The notes below the pieces were generated by a model. That model had not been told where the DNA came from. It made no database searches and saw only the letters and a program-made list of their open reading frames with translations. Below, piece after piece: positions 1 to 5,710 of a stretch of 5,710 nucleotides of DNA (the first letter of the stretch is position 1; every line of letters begins with the position of its first letter). This stretch comes from Oscillospiraceae bacterium (GTDB taxonomy: Bacteria > Bacillota > Clostridia > Oscillospirales > Acutalibacteraceae), in contig JAFLUO010000033.1 of the NCBI GenBank assembly GCA_022508705.1, positions 10,383-16,092 of the forward strand, in the 5' to 3' direction. The position numbers and the translations under genes were made by a program.

Positions 1-91
1 GCAGTTACTTGTTTATCTTAATGCGGCAACGGGCGAAGAGGAAAATGTTTTAATTCTGCTTTACAGCGACGGCGGAGTTCTTACAAAATAG
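1..91 (+). CDS. 3' end of an unrecognised gene (partial)
   Basis: This is the last 29 codons of a reading frame that enters from outside the window (first full codon at 2) and ends at a TAG at 89-91. The visible C-terminus starts QLLVYLNAATGEEENVLILL and ends DGGVLTK. It alternates hydrophobic strand-like stretches (LLVYL, VLILLY) with a polar turn (NAATGEEEN), which suggests a beta-rich C-terminal domain. The other two plus-strand frames and all three minus-strand frames contain stops here, so this frame is the best coding candidate. I do not recognise the family and assign no function. The next plus-strand gene starts 106 bp downstream. No clear rho-independent terminator follows, only an imperfect inverted repeat at 97-127. 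Confidence 0.6.
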   Translation, partial: QLLVYLNAATGEEENVLILLYSDGGVLTK

Positions 92-96
92 ATAGG

Positions 97-135
97 CACT
101 GAGGTGTTAGTCGTTAATTAGTCAGTGGCTACCTC
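97..135. repeat. Inverted and direct repeat cluster in the intergenic spacer
   Basis: The arms CACTGA (97-102) and TCAGTG (122-127) are perfect inverted repeats around a 19-nt loop. A second short pair, GAGGT (101-105) and ACCTC (131-135), overlaps them, so only one can form at a time. TTAGTC occurs twice as a direct repeat (107-112 and 118-123) with an 11-bp period, about one helical turn. No T-run follows, so this is unlikely to be a strong intrinsic terminator. It could be an operator for the lipoprotein gene or chance in a short AT-rich spacer. Confidence 0.3.
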
Positions 136-165
136 GAATAAAATCCCGCAAAACAGCCAATAATA
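136..165 (+). promoter_or_regulatory. Possible promoter of the small lipoprotein gene
   Basis: GAATA at 136-140 is followed after 18 bp by AATAATA at 159-165. This resembles the forespore sigma-G-type pattern (GnATR, 18 bp, CATnnTA), with a mismatch only at the first base of the -10 element. Transcription would begin near 172, about 25 nt before the GTG start. A vegetative -10 such as TAATAT (161-166) also fits, but no TTGACA-like -35 element lies 16-18 bp upstream of it. The region is AT-rich, so chance matches are likely. Confidence 0.25.
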
Positions 166-181
166 TAAACACAATAAAAAC

Positions 182-190
182 AAAGGAGGG
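182..190 (+). promoter_or_regulatory. Strong ribosome binding site fixing a GTG start
   Basis: AAAGGAGGG lies 7 nt upstream of the GTG at 198. It is a near-perfect Shine-Dalgarno sequence and supports the GTG as the true start rather than the in-frame ATG at 219, which would cut the signal peptide. Confidence 0.85.
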
Positions 191-197
191 TAAATCC

Positions 198-473
198 GTG
201 AAAAAGATAATATGTGTTATGATTATAGGAACACTTCTCATTTGCACTTTCTTTGCAGGCTGCGGTAAAACAGAGGACGGAAAGGTATCTGATACAAATA
301 ATGCAAGCCAAAACTCAGAGACAAATTCAAGCTCTGACCCGAGCCAAACAAAAAACGGTCTTGACGATATGCTTACAGATGCGAGTGAAAGTCTTTCAAG
401 CGGCATAAGCGAAGTTTCATCAGATGTACAAAGTGCAGTTAATGAAGCCTCAACCGACATGACAAAAAAATAA
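198..473 (+). CDS. Small predicted lipoprotein, 91 aa
   Basis: The product has a lipoprotein signal peptide: MKK start, a hydrophobic core (about residues 4-19) and a lipobox-like FAGC with Cys22 as the predicted lipidated residue. Phe at -3 is less usual than Leu or Val. It should be exported and anchored to the outer face of the cytoplasmic membrane. The mature part (23-91) is very polar. Residues 23-54 are a Ser/Asn/Asp/Thr-rich, probably disordered tether. Residues 55-88 look like an amphipathic helix with spaced Leu, Ile, Val and Met among Ser, Asp and Glu. There are no catalytic motifs, and I do not recognise a family. The start is GTG, set by a strong ribosome binding site. The gene is monocistronic, with its own possible promoter upstream and a strong terminator 18 nt after its TAA, and it runs convergently to the clp operon. 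Its function is unknown. Confidence 0.8.
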   Translation: MKKIICVMIIGTLLICTFFAGCGKTEDGKVSDTNNASQNSETNSSSDPSQTKNGLDDMLTDASESLSSGISEVSSDVQSAVNEASTDMTKK

Positions 474-490
474 AAGCTAAAACACCAATA

Positions 491-530
491 AAAATCCGCC
501 GTACTTTTGTACAGCGGATTTTTTATTTTT
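491..530. terminator. Bidirectional rho-independent terminator
   Basis: The arms AAAATCCGC (491-499) and GCGGATTTT (514-522) are perfect complements. The stem continues through GTAC (501-504) and GTAC (509-512) after one C/A mismatch (500/513), and is closed by a TTTT loop (505-508). On the plus strand a T-rich tail runs to 530. On the minus strand the complement of the left arm and the A-rich 481-494 give a U-rich tail. It sits between the convergent lipoprotein gene (ends 473) and the clp gene (ends 532), and so can end both transcripts. Confidence 0.9.
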
Positions 531-531
531 C

Positions 532-2838
532 TTAATTTACCGAAGCTACGATTTCGCCGTTTTGAACTGAAACCGTAATTTGATTTATGGGAAGCCCTGA
601 ATTGATAATCATCATATTTGAAACTTTATCTTCAATATTTCTGCGGATAACATTGCGAAGGTCCCTGGCTCCTCTTGAATTTCCGTCCATTTTATTTACA
701 AGCACCTCGGGAATTTCATCACCGTAAATAAATTCGATGCCTTTATCCTGAAGAACGGTTACAATTTCGGAGAGCATAAGCTTTGCAATGTCTTTATAAT
801 TTTCGTGGGAAAGAGGATTGAAAACAACGATTTCATCAACTCTGCCGATAAACTCAGGCCGAAGGAACTCTTTTAATGCTTTCATAACCTTTTCTCTTGA
901 AATATCGCCCTCGGTTTTTCCAAATCCAAGTGATGTTTCGGTATTGTGACTGCCTGCATTTGAGGTCATTATAATGACTGTATTTGCAAAGCTTACGGTT
1001 CTACCGTGCGCATCGTTCGTCTTACCCTCGTCAAGGATTTGTAAAAGGATATTCATAACGTCGGGGTGAGCCTTTTCAATTTCATCCAAAAGAATGATTG
1101 AATAGGGCTTTCTGCGTACCTTTTCGGTAAGCTGACCCGCCTCGTCATAGCCTACATAGCCTGGAGGCGAGCCGATAAGTCTTGAAACGCTGTGCTTCTC
1201 CATAAACTCAGACATATCAAGGCGGATAAGCGTTTCGGGAGTGTCGAAAAGCTCTTCCGAAAGTTTCTTGACAAGCTCTGTTTTACCTACGCCCGTAGGT
1301 CCTACGAAAATGAAAGATGCAGGTCGTTTTTGAATTGTAAGCTGGATTCTGCTTCTTTTAATTGCGTTTGCAACGAGTTTAACCGCTTCATCCTGACCGA
1401 TTATCTTTTCAAGAAGATTTGTTTCAAGGTCTTTAAGACGGTTAATATCGCCTTCGACTACCTTGGAAACGGGTATTCCAGTCCAAAGATTTATAACCTT
1501 TGCAAGGTCTTCCTCAACAACCGCATTGTCCTTTGCCCTTTCGGTAAGCTCGGGAATAGTTTTGGAAAGAGCGTCAATTTCACCCTTTGTGACAGACATT
1601 TGAGCGTAAATCGGTTCAAGGTCTGCCCCTTCGGGGGCCGTTGCAAGCTCATCTTCAAGGTTTGCCATTTTCTTTTCAAGCTCTGCGCTCTTTTTCTCAG
1701 CAATTTCAAGCTCACTTATCGCTTTATTGCGAAGATTTGCGCAGGTGCAAGCCTCGTCAAGCAGGTCAATGGCTTTATCGGGCAAAAATCTGTCGGTAAT
1801 ATACCTTTCGGAAAGAGTAACCGCCTTATAAACAAGGTTGTCGGAAATTTTTACACGGTGGAAATTCTCATAGTAATTCTTAATGCCTAAAAGCATTTTG
1901 TATGAATCGTCAATAGACGGCTCTTCCACCTTAACCGTCTGGAAACGGCGTTCAAGGGCGGCATCTTTTTCAATATGCTTTCTGTATTCGTTGAAGGTAG
2001 TTGCGCCGATAACCTGAATTTCACCGCGGGACAGGGCAGGCTTTAAAATGTTAGCGGCATTCATTGAACCTTCGGCATCACCCGTTCCGATAAGATTGTG
2101 AACCTCATCAATGAAGAGAATAATATTGCCTTCGCTCTTAACCTCTTCCACAAGTCCTTTAATTCTGCTTTCAAACTGACCTCTGAACTGAGTTCCTGCA
2201 ACAAGTGCCGTAAGGTCAAGTAACTGAATTTCTTTATCAGCAAGCTTTGCAGGTACGCTTCCCTCTGCAATTCTTTGTGCAAGACCCTCTGCAATGGCGG
2301 TTTTGCCCACGCCGGGCTCACCGATAAGGCAAGGGTTGTTCTTCGTTCTTCTGCAAAGAATTTGAACTGTTCGGGCAATCTCCTGCTCTCTGCCGATTAT
2401 TCGGTCCAGTTTATTCTCCCTTGCGCGCTGAGTAAGATCTGTGCAGTAAAGACCCAAGAATTTTCTTTTATCGTTCTTAGTCCCCTGCTTTTTCTTTTTA
2501 TTCTTTTTTTCGTCCGTACCTTTTCCGTCGGCTATGGAGTCATTATTGTGCTGACCGCCGAACATACCCTGCATAAACGGGAATGTACCTGCACCGCCGA
2601 ACTCAAAGCCGTCGTCGCCCATACTTTCCATCATCTGCTCCATTTGGGCGGAAACATCGTCCATATCTTCCTCAGTAATACCCATATTTTCCATAATTTG
2701 CTTAACGGGACCGATATTCAGCTCCATAGCGCACTTTATGCACAATCCTTCATTAGTGGCTTTGTCACCGTCTACCTTTGAAATAAAGAATACAGCAGGA
2801 TTTTTTTTGCATCTGCTGCAAAGCATACCTTTGTTCAT
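532..2838 (-). CDS. clpE: ClpE-like Hsp100/Clp AAA+ ATPase with N-terminal zinc finger
   Basis: This 768-aa class I Clp unfoldase would unfold proteins and feed them to the ClpP protease in the cytoplasm. The N-terminus carries a C4 zinc finger (Cys7, Cys10, Cys33, Cys36), as in ClpE and McsA, instead of the double Clp_N repeat of ClpC/ClpA. Residues 45-130 form a Met/Gly-rich, then Lys-rich linker. The first AAA+ module has Walker A GEPGVGKT (173-180), Walker B ILFIDE (240-245), an FRG pore loop (218-220) and LERRF (295-299). A short coiled-coil middle region spans about 372-435 and is followed by LWTGIPVSKV (451-460). The second module has GPTGVGKT (513-520), pore loop GYVGYDEAGQL (560-570), Walker B IILLDE (581-586), TSNAG (625-629), arginine-finger region GRVDE (665-669) and sensor-2 GAR (723-725). 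LGF at 637-639 sits where the ClpP-docking tripeptide lies. Both ATPase sites look intact. The start ATG overlaps the pgsA stop codon (TAATG), with GAGG 7 nt upstream, so translation is probably coupled. I see no CtsR box next to the gene. The gene name follows architecture; a plain clpC-type annotation is the alternative. Confidence 0.93.
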   Translation of the reverse strand: MNKGMLCSRCKKNPAVFFISKVDGDKATNEGLCIKCAMELNIGPVKQIMENMGITEEDMDDVSAQMEQMMESMGDDGFEFGGAGTFPFMQGMFGGQHNNDSIADGKGTDEKKNKKKKQGTKNDKRKFLGLYCTDLTQRARENKLDRIIGREQEIARTVQILCRRTKNNPCLIGEPGVGKTAIAEGLAQRIAEGSVPAKLADKEIQLLDLTALVAGTQFRGQFESRIKGLVEEVKSEGNIILFIDEVHNLIGTGDAEGSMNAANILKPALSRGEIQVIGATTFNEYRKHIEKDAALERRFQTVKVEEPSIDDSYKMLLGIKNYYENFHRVKISDNLVYKAVTLSERYITDRFLPDKAIDLLDEACTCANLRNKAISELEIAEKKSAELEKKMANLEDELATAPEGADLEPIYAQMSVTKGEIDALSKTIPELTERAKDNAVVEEDLAKVINLWTGIPVSKVVEGDINRLKDLETNLLEKIIGQDEAVKLVANAIKRSRIQLTIQKRPASFIFVGPTGVGKTELVKKLSEELFDTPETLIRLDMSEFMEKHSVSRLIGSPPGYVGYDEAGQLTEKVRRKPYSIILLDEIEKAHPDVMNILLQILDEGKTNDAHGRTVSFANTVIIMTSNAGSHNTETSLGFGKTEGDISREKVMKALKEFLRPEFIGRVDEIVVFNPLSHENYKDIAKLMLSEIVTVLQDKGIEFIYGDEIPEVLVNKMDGNSRGARDLRNVIRRNIEDKVSNMMIINSGLPINQITVSVQNGEIVASVN

Positions 2839-3503
2839 TATTTATCCTCTTTCTTTTTCTTTGCGTTATCAAGAATTTGCTTTACGGAGCTGGGGAGATA
2901 GCTTATAAATGCAACGAAGGTAAGAATTACCGCTATAACCACAAGCACGAACATTACGGGCTCCGGCAAGGTCAAATTCGGGTAAGTTCTGCTGATAGCG
3001 CCTACCTCAGGACCGAAGCCGATAATCAATATCATTACAACGTAAAATACAAATGTTGCCGCTTTGCCGTAAATCTCCGCTGCAACGGGACGAGAACCCA
3101 AAGCTATGAGCAAAGCTCCGCCTAAAATCATAATTATATCTTTTGCAAGGAAAAGCAAAAATACCCATGCAAAAGCCTTCATTGATGCACTTTGAGCGTT
3201 TTTAAACTGAATGAATAAAACTATGGCAAGTGCAAAAATTGTCAGTTTGTCGGCAACCGGGTCAAGCATTTTTCCCAGAGCTGAAACCTGATTAAACTTT
3301 CGTGCTATTTTACCGTCAAGGAAATCGGAAATGCCTGAAACGGCAAGAATTGCTACTGACCACCAAATATAGCCTTTAATATAAAGAACCGCAAAAACGG
3401 GAATAAGTATAATTCTTATTACTGACATAAGGTTCGGGATTGTAAGACAACCGTCAAAAATCCCCTTCAAATTATCTTTTAAGCTTAAATTTTCTTCAGC
3501 CAT
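2838..3503 (-). CDS. pgsA: CDP-diacylglycerol--glycerol-3-phosphate 3-phosphatidyltransferase (PgsA)
   Basis: This 221-aa integral membrane enzyme most likely transfers the phosphatidyl group from CDP-diacylglycerol to glycerol-3-phosphate. The product is phosphatidylglycerophosphate, the precursor of phosphatidylglycerol and cardiolipin. The CDP-alcohol phosphatidyltransferase signature is complete: Asp60-x2-Asp63-Gly64-x2-Ala67-Arg68-x8-Gly77-x3-Asp81-x3-Asp85, with all metal and catalytic aspartates present. The N-terminal TIPNLMSVIRI (21-31) is typical of PgsA. Hydrophobic segments lie at about 28-42, 46-58, 86-100, 110-135, 148-163 and 183-202. The protein is somewhat longer than many PgsA enzymes (usually about 180-200 aa), with a short amphipathic N-terminal extension and a Lys-rich tail (KKKKEDK). 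The motif alone does not fix the acceptor alcohol, so another CDP-alcohol transferase is possible but less likely. The gene lies 15 nt after cvpA, with ribosome binding site AGGAGAAG (3519-3512). Its TAA shares one base with the clpE ATG. Confidence 0.9.
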   Translation of the reverse strand: MAEENLSLKDNLKGIFDGCLTIPNLMSVIRIILIPVFAVLYIKGYIWWSVAILAVSGISDFLDGKIARKFNQVSALGKMLDPVADKLTIFALAIVLFIQFKNAQSASMKAFAWVFLLFLAKDIIMILGGALLIALGSRPVAAEIYGKAATFVFYVVMILIIGFGPEVGAISRTYPNLTLPEPVMFVLVVIAVILTFVAFISYLPSSVKQILDNAKKKKEDK

Positions 3504-3518
3504 TGTATTTTCTTCTCC

Positions 3519-4241
3519 TTACTTAAATGAGTTTTGTAATTTATCTATAAACGGGTTAATGCTGTTCACAATTTCAATTACCTTTGATTCTCTTACTGCA
3601 ACGGCAAAATCACTGTCACCGCCCGAGAGCATCGTTACAAATACGGTTGAAATAATAATCAGCACCGCAAGCCCTCTCAGCGCTCCTAAAAGCGCTCCTA
3701 AAACCGTATCAACATTTTTAACTAACGGAAGCCTTATAATCTTTGAAACCGCCTTAGCGAGCAAGCGGAAAACAACCAGCAAAATTACAAACAGTATGAA
3801 GAATACTATAATGCGGATTGCCGGAACCGCTATGGGGCGGATAAAGTTTTCCTCGACCTTTTTGCCGATATCAGCCGTTTTTCCGTTTTGAATTGCGCCC
3901 GAAATTGTAGTGCTTATATTTGCTTTAACCTTATTTGTATCAATTCCCGCACATTCAGCAAAAGTAAAGACATAATCGGGAATGGAATCAATTGCAACAA
4001 CGCCTAAATCCCCAGAGCCTGTTTTTTCGTTGATAGCGGAATCAATATTTTCAACTATATTATCTTTGAGGAACGTGTCATAAGCACCTTGCGATACAGG
4101 CTCGCTGATATATGATGCGCAGAAAAGCGCCGCAACAATCGCAACAACCTCAAGCACGGTTAAAACAAAGCCTTTCTTTGCCGCAGCAATTACAAGAACA
4201 ATAAAAATACCTGCTAAAATAATATCTAATATAAGTGTCAC
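3519..4241 (-). CDS. cvpA: CvpA family membrane protein
   Basis: This 240-aa membrane protein resembles the CvpA (colicin V production) family, whose molecular role is not established; in Gram-negative bacteria CvpA is linked to envelope homeostasis. The N-terminus (DIILAGIFIVLVIAAAKKGF, 6-25) has the family pattern of a first helix, a basic KKG turn and a second helix (about 26-44). A further long hydrophobic region spans 137-163. The signature-like segment VDTVLGALLGALRGLAVLII (177-196) forms the last helix. Between helices 2 and 3 lies an unusually long polar segment (about 46-134), probably extracytoplasmic, so the protein is longer than the usual 160-190 aa. The tail (205-240) is polar. 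The start is GTG at 4241, supported by a strong ribosome binding site. The gene follows DUF5711 by 17 nt and precedes pgsA by 15 nt, and is presumably co-transcribed with both. Function beyond family membership is not supported. Confidence 0.85.
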   Translation of the reverse strand: MTLILDIILAGIFIVLVIAAAKKGFVLTVLEVVAIVAALFCASYISEPVSQGAYDTFLKDNIVENIDSAINEKTGSGDLGVVAIDSIPDYVFTFAECAGIDTNKVKANISTTISGAIQNGKTADIGKKVEENFIRPIAVPAIRIIVFFILFVILLVVFRLLAKAVSKIIRLPLVKNVDTVLGALLGALRGLAVLIIISTVFVTMLSGGDSDFAVAVRESKVIEIVNSINPFIDKLQNSFK

Positions 4242-4244
4242 AAA

Positions 4245-4253
4245 ATCACCTCT
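4245..4253 (-). promoter_or_regulatory. Ribosome binding site of cvpA (GTG start)
   Basis: On the minus strand AGAGGTGAT lies 3 nt upstream of the GTG at 4241 and matches the anti-Shine-Dalgarno sequence closely. It fixes the GTG start, which also gives a complete first transmembrane helix. Confidence 0.8.
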
Positions 4254-4258
4254 TAATT

Positions 4259-5464
4259 TTATTCTGTTTTAACAGATGAATACTCAAAAATTCCTTCAGA
4301 AGAAAAGACGTAAACTTTGCGTGAATAAACGCCCACGTCAATAGGATCTGAGGTTATTTCAGCCTTTCCGGTCATCTCCCCTTTCATGTTGAAAATGCAG
4401 ACTTGACTGTCAGTCAAAACTGCGGTATATCTTCCGTCCGTTGAGACGGATTTCACAACTCCGGTAACCTCTGCCGTAAACATTTCCTTACCGGATTTGT
4501 TATATACTTTTATTATTTTCTGCGTTGTACTTGAATACTTTGAAAGTACAAGCACCGCAGTGTTATTGTCTGATACATAAAGTCTTGACGGAGTGTTTAC
4601 CGAAACATCAATTTTTTCGGAAACTTCTTTGCCGTCAATTATTTCGCAAACATTATTGCCGAATACAATAATTTTGTCGTTGGAGAGGAATTTAACCTCT
4701 GTAAGTGCGCTGTCATTATATTCAAAAGAAGCGTAAACCTCTGTTTTATTTTTTTCAAATACATATACTTTTGAATAAACAGAACCGTTGTCTACACCCA
4801 AAACTGCAACGGCGTATTTTTTACCATTATCGGAAATGTCACACGAAACGATATGCTCTTTAGCGCATGCCCATTTAAATACTTCTTTATGATTTTTGTC
4901 ATAAACTGTGAGCATACTTTCGGCTCCGTCCGCTCTTGTGGCTACGGCAACCGAGCCGTCATGCCCTAAAGCAGCAGTCAAAATTATATAGTCTGTTTGA
5001 TTTTCAAAAAGAACTCTTGTTTTTGACTGAACTCTGAACTGCTTTGCGCCGATGTCATATAAAAGAATTCTTCCCGAAGATGTTTCAAGCATGGGGTGGT
5101 CAAAGCTGTGCTCAATACCCGAAATCTCTTTTGCGGTTGAATCAATAACTCTTACGCTTACATCGTCAAGCAAAACTAAATCAGAGCTTGCCATGGAAAT
5201 GTCAGTTGTGGTAATACCAGTAGTTAAATACGGAAATCCGGGACCTGCACCGATTTTTGCTATCACGGTGCTCAGCCCGTCAGAAACCATTGAAACGGTA
5301 ACGCCGCTTATTCTTGCGGCGGCAATGGAAACAAGAATTAAAATAACGAGAATTACTGAAATAACTCTTATTTTATTGGCGGTTTTTAAGCTCATTGAAA
5401 GTCCGCCCTTTTTATTACTGTTTTTCATCGGCTTTTTTCTGTTATTATTCTTTTTCTTTTCCAT
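4259..5464 (-). CDS. DUF5711-like membrane-anchored beta-propeller protein
   Basis: This protein of about 401 aa has a Lys/Asn-rich cytoplasmic tail (1-30), one transmembrane helix (about 34-51, IRVISVILVILILVSIAAA region) and a large extracytoplasmic domain of short beta-strands. Strand-turn units recur: LTVYDKN (185-191), KVYVFEKN (232-239), IKVYNKSG (318-325), VCIFNMKG (355-362) and KVYVFSSEG (383-391). They resemble PQQ/WD-like propeller blades. There is no signal cleavage site or catalytic motif. It matches my memory of the DUF5711 family of clostridia, which has no known function; that assignment is from recognition, not a search. Three starts are in frame. ATG 5479 has no ribosome binding site, ATG 5464 has GGGGA 6 nt upstream, and ATG 5395 would give a tail-less form; I chose 5464. 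The gene lies between truA (16 nt) and cvpA (17 nt). A scaffold or sensing role at the membrane is possible but not shown. Confidence 0.82.
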   Translation of the reverse strand: MEKKKNNNRKKPMKNSNKKGGLSMSLKTANKIRVISVILVILILVSIAAARISGVTVSMVSDGLSTVIAKIGAGPGFPYLTTGITTTDISMASSDLVLLDDVSVRVIDSTAKEISGIEHSFDHPMLETSSGRILLYDIGAKQFRVQSKTRVLFENQTDYIILTAALGHDGSVAVATRADGAESMLTVYDKNHKEVFKWACAKEHIVSCDISDNGKKYAVAVLGVDNGSVYSKVYVFEKNKTEVYASFEYNDSALTEVKFLSNDKIIVFGNNVCEIIDGKEVSEKIDVSVNTPSRLYVSDNNTAVLVLSKYSSTTQKIIKVYNKSGKEMFTAEVTGVVKSVSTDGRYTAVLTDSQVCIFNMKGEMTGKAEITSDPIDVGVYSRKVYVFSSEGIFEYSSVKTE

Positions 5465-5470
5465 CTCTTG

Positions 5471-5475
5471 TCCCC
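5471..5475 (-). promoter_or_regulatory. Ribosome binding site deciding the DUF5711-like start
   Basis: GGGGA on the minus strand sits 6 nt before the ATG at 5464. The region before the alternative ATG at 5479 is AT-rich, with no purine-rich motif. The site lies between the truA stop and the chosen start. Confidence 0.5.
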
Positions 5476-5480
5476 ACATA

Positions 5481-5710
5481 TCAATAAAAAACTTTATTTA
5501 AGTACAAACCCTCGGGTTTTGCGGTTACGCCTGCTCTGTTTCTGTTCTTGCTTTCGATAATTTGCGGAATTATTCCGCTTTCTATTTTACCGTTTTGAAT
5601 ATCAAGAAGTGTGCCGACCATTATTCTTACCATATTGTAAAGGAAGCCGTTACCCCTTACGGTAATTTTTATAATATTTCCGTTCTTTTCCGCTTTACAT
5701 TCGCTGATTT
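5481..5710 (-). CDS. truA: tRNA pseudouridine(38-40) synthase TruA, C-terminal part (partial)
   Basis: These are the last 75 codons of a minus-strand gene whose 5' end lies beyond the window, ending in TGA at 5483-5481. TruA converts uridine to pseudouridine at positions 38-40 in the anticodon stem-loop of many tRNAs. The visible part has the highly conserved family segment RGNGFLYNMVRIMVGTLLDI (visible residues 18-37). It ends with the usual TruA C-terminus, AGVTAKPEGLYLNKVFY (59-75), where A.P.GL.L..V.Y is typical. The catalytic aspartate lies in the missing N-terminal half and cannot be checked. No frameshift or early stop is seen. The DUF5711-like gene starts 16 nt downstream, so truA is probably the upstream member of the operon seen here; there may be further genes before it. 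Confidence 0.95.
   Translation of the reverse strand, partial: ISECKAEKNGNIIKITVRGNGFLYNMVRIMVGTLLDIQNGKIESGIIPQIIESKNRNRAGVTAKPEGLYLNKVFY

Noticed and set aside
122..460. Minus-strand open frames over the lipoprotein gene (up to 112 aa)
   Set aside because: They lie antisense to a gene with a strong ribosome site and signal peptide; they have no clear ribosome site and no recognisable protein features.
1192..1890. Plus-strand 232-aa open frame inside clpE, and a similar one at 2275-2781
   Set aside because: They are antisense to conserved AAA+ coding sequence. Their Cys/Phe/Leu-rich compositions are typical of shadow frames.
2487..2510. Pyrimidine-rich tract on the plus strand as a terminator or regulatory element
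   Set aside because: It has no stem beside it and is explained by the Lys-rich linker codons of clpE.
2970..2986. GGTCAAA followed by GGGTAAG after 3 nt, recalling a CtsR direct-repeat operator
   Set aside because: The second half matches the CtsR heptamer poorly, and the site codes for pgsA residues (NLTLP) about 130 bp before clpE. A chance match is more likely.
5477..5479. ATG at 5479 as the start of the DUF5711-like protein (406 aa)
   Set aside because: No ribosome site lies upstream of it; the ATG at 5464 has GGGGA at a suitable distance.
1..5710. CRISPR array, insertion sequence, tRNA, riboswitch or toxin-antitoxin pair
   Set aside because: No regularly spaced repeats, transposase-like frame, cloverleaf, conserved leader structure or small paired genes were seen. 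The only gaps over 50 bp are 92-197 and 474-531, and both are described.

Overview
The window looks like ordinary chromosomal DNA from a low-to-moderate G+C Firmicute, probably a clostridial (Oscillospiraceae/Ruminococcaceae-like) anaerobe. I infer this from the AT-rich codons, strong Shine-Dalgarno sites, the DUF5711-type protein, the clostridial CvpA and the zinc-finger Clp ATPase. It is not assigned to a species.

Layout: positions 1-91 hold the last 29 codons of an unrecognised plus-strand gene. After a 106-bp spacer with a possible promoter comes a small plus-strand lipoprotein gene (198-473). A strong bidirectional hairpin terminator (491-530) separates it from a convergent minus-strand block that fills the rest of the window. 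Read in the direction of transcription, that block is: the 3' end of truA (5710-5481), a DUF5711-like membrane-anchored beta-propeller protein (5464-4259), a CvpA-family membrane protein (4241-3519), a PgsA-type CDP-alcohol phosphatidyltransferase (3503-2838), and a ClpE-like AAA+ unfoldase with an N-terminal zinc finger (2838-532).

The minus-strand genes are separated by only 15-17 nt, or overlap by 1 nt (TAATG between pgsA and clpE). No terminator is visible between them, so they very probably form one operon whose promoter lies upstream of the window. By function it mixes tRNA modification (TruA), envelope proteins (DUF5711, CvpA), anionic phospholipid synthesis (PgsA) and protein quality control (Clp). 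A shared role in envelope and proteostasis housekeeping is an inference from gene order only.

I see no mobile element, CRISPR array, RNA gene, attachment site or replication origin. I also find no convincing undescribed system. The most notable points are the domain architecture of the Clp ATPase and its translational coupling to pgsA, the large extracytoplasmic loop in CvpA, and a possible forespore-type promoter in front of the small lipoprotein.
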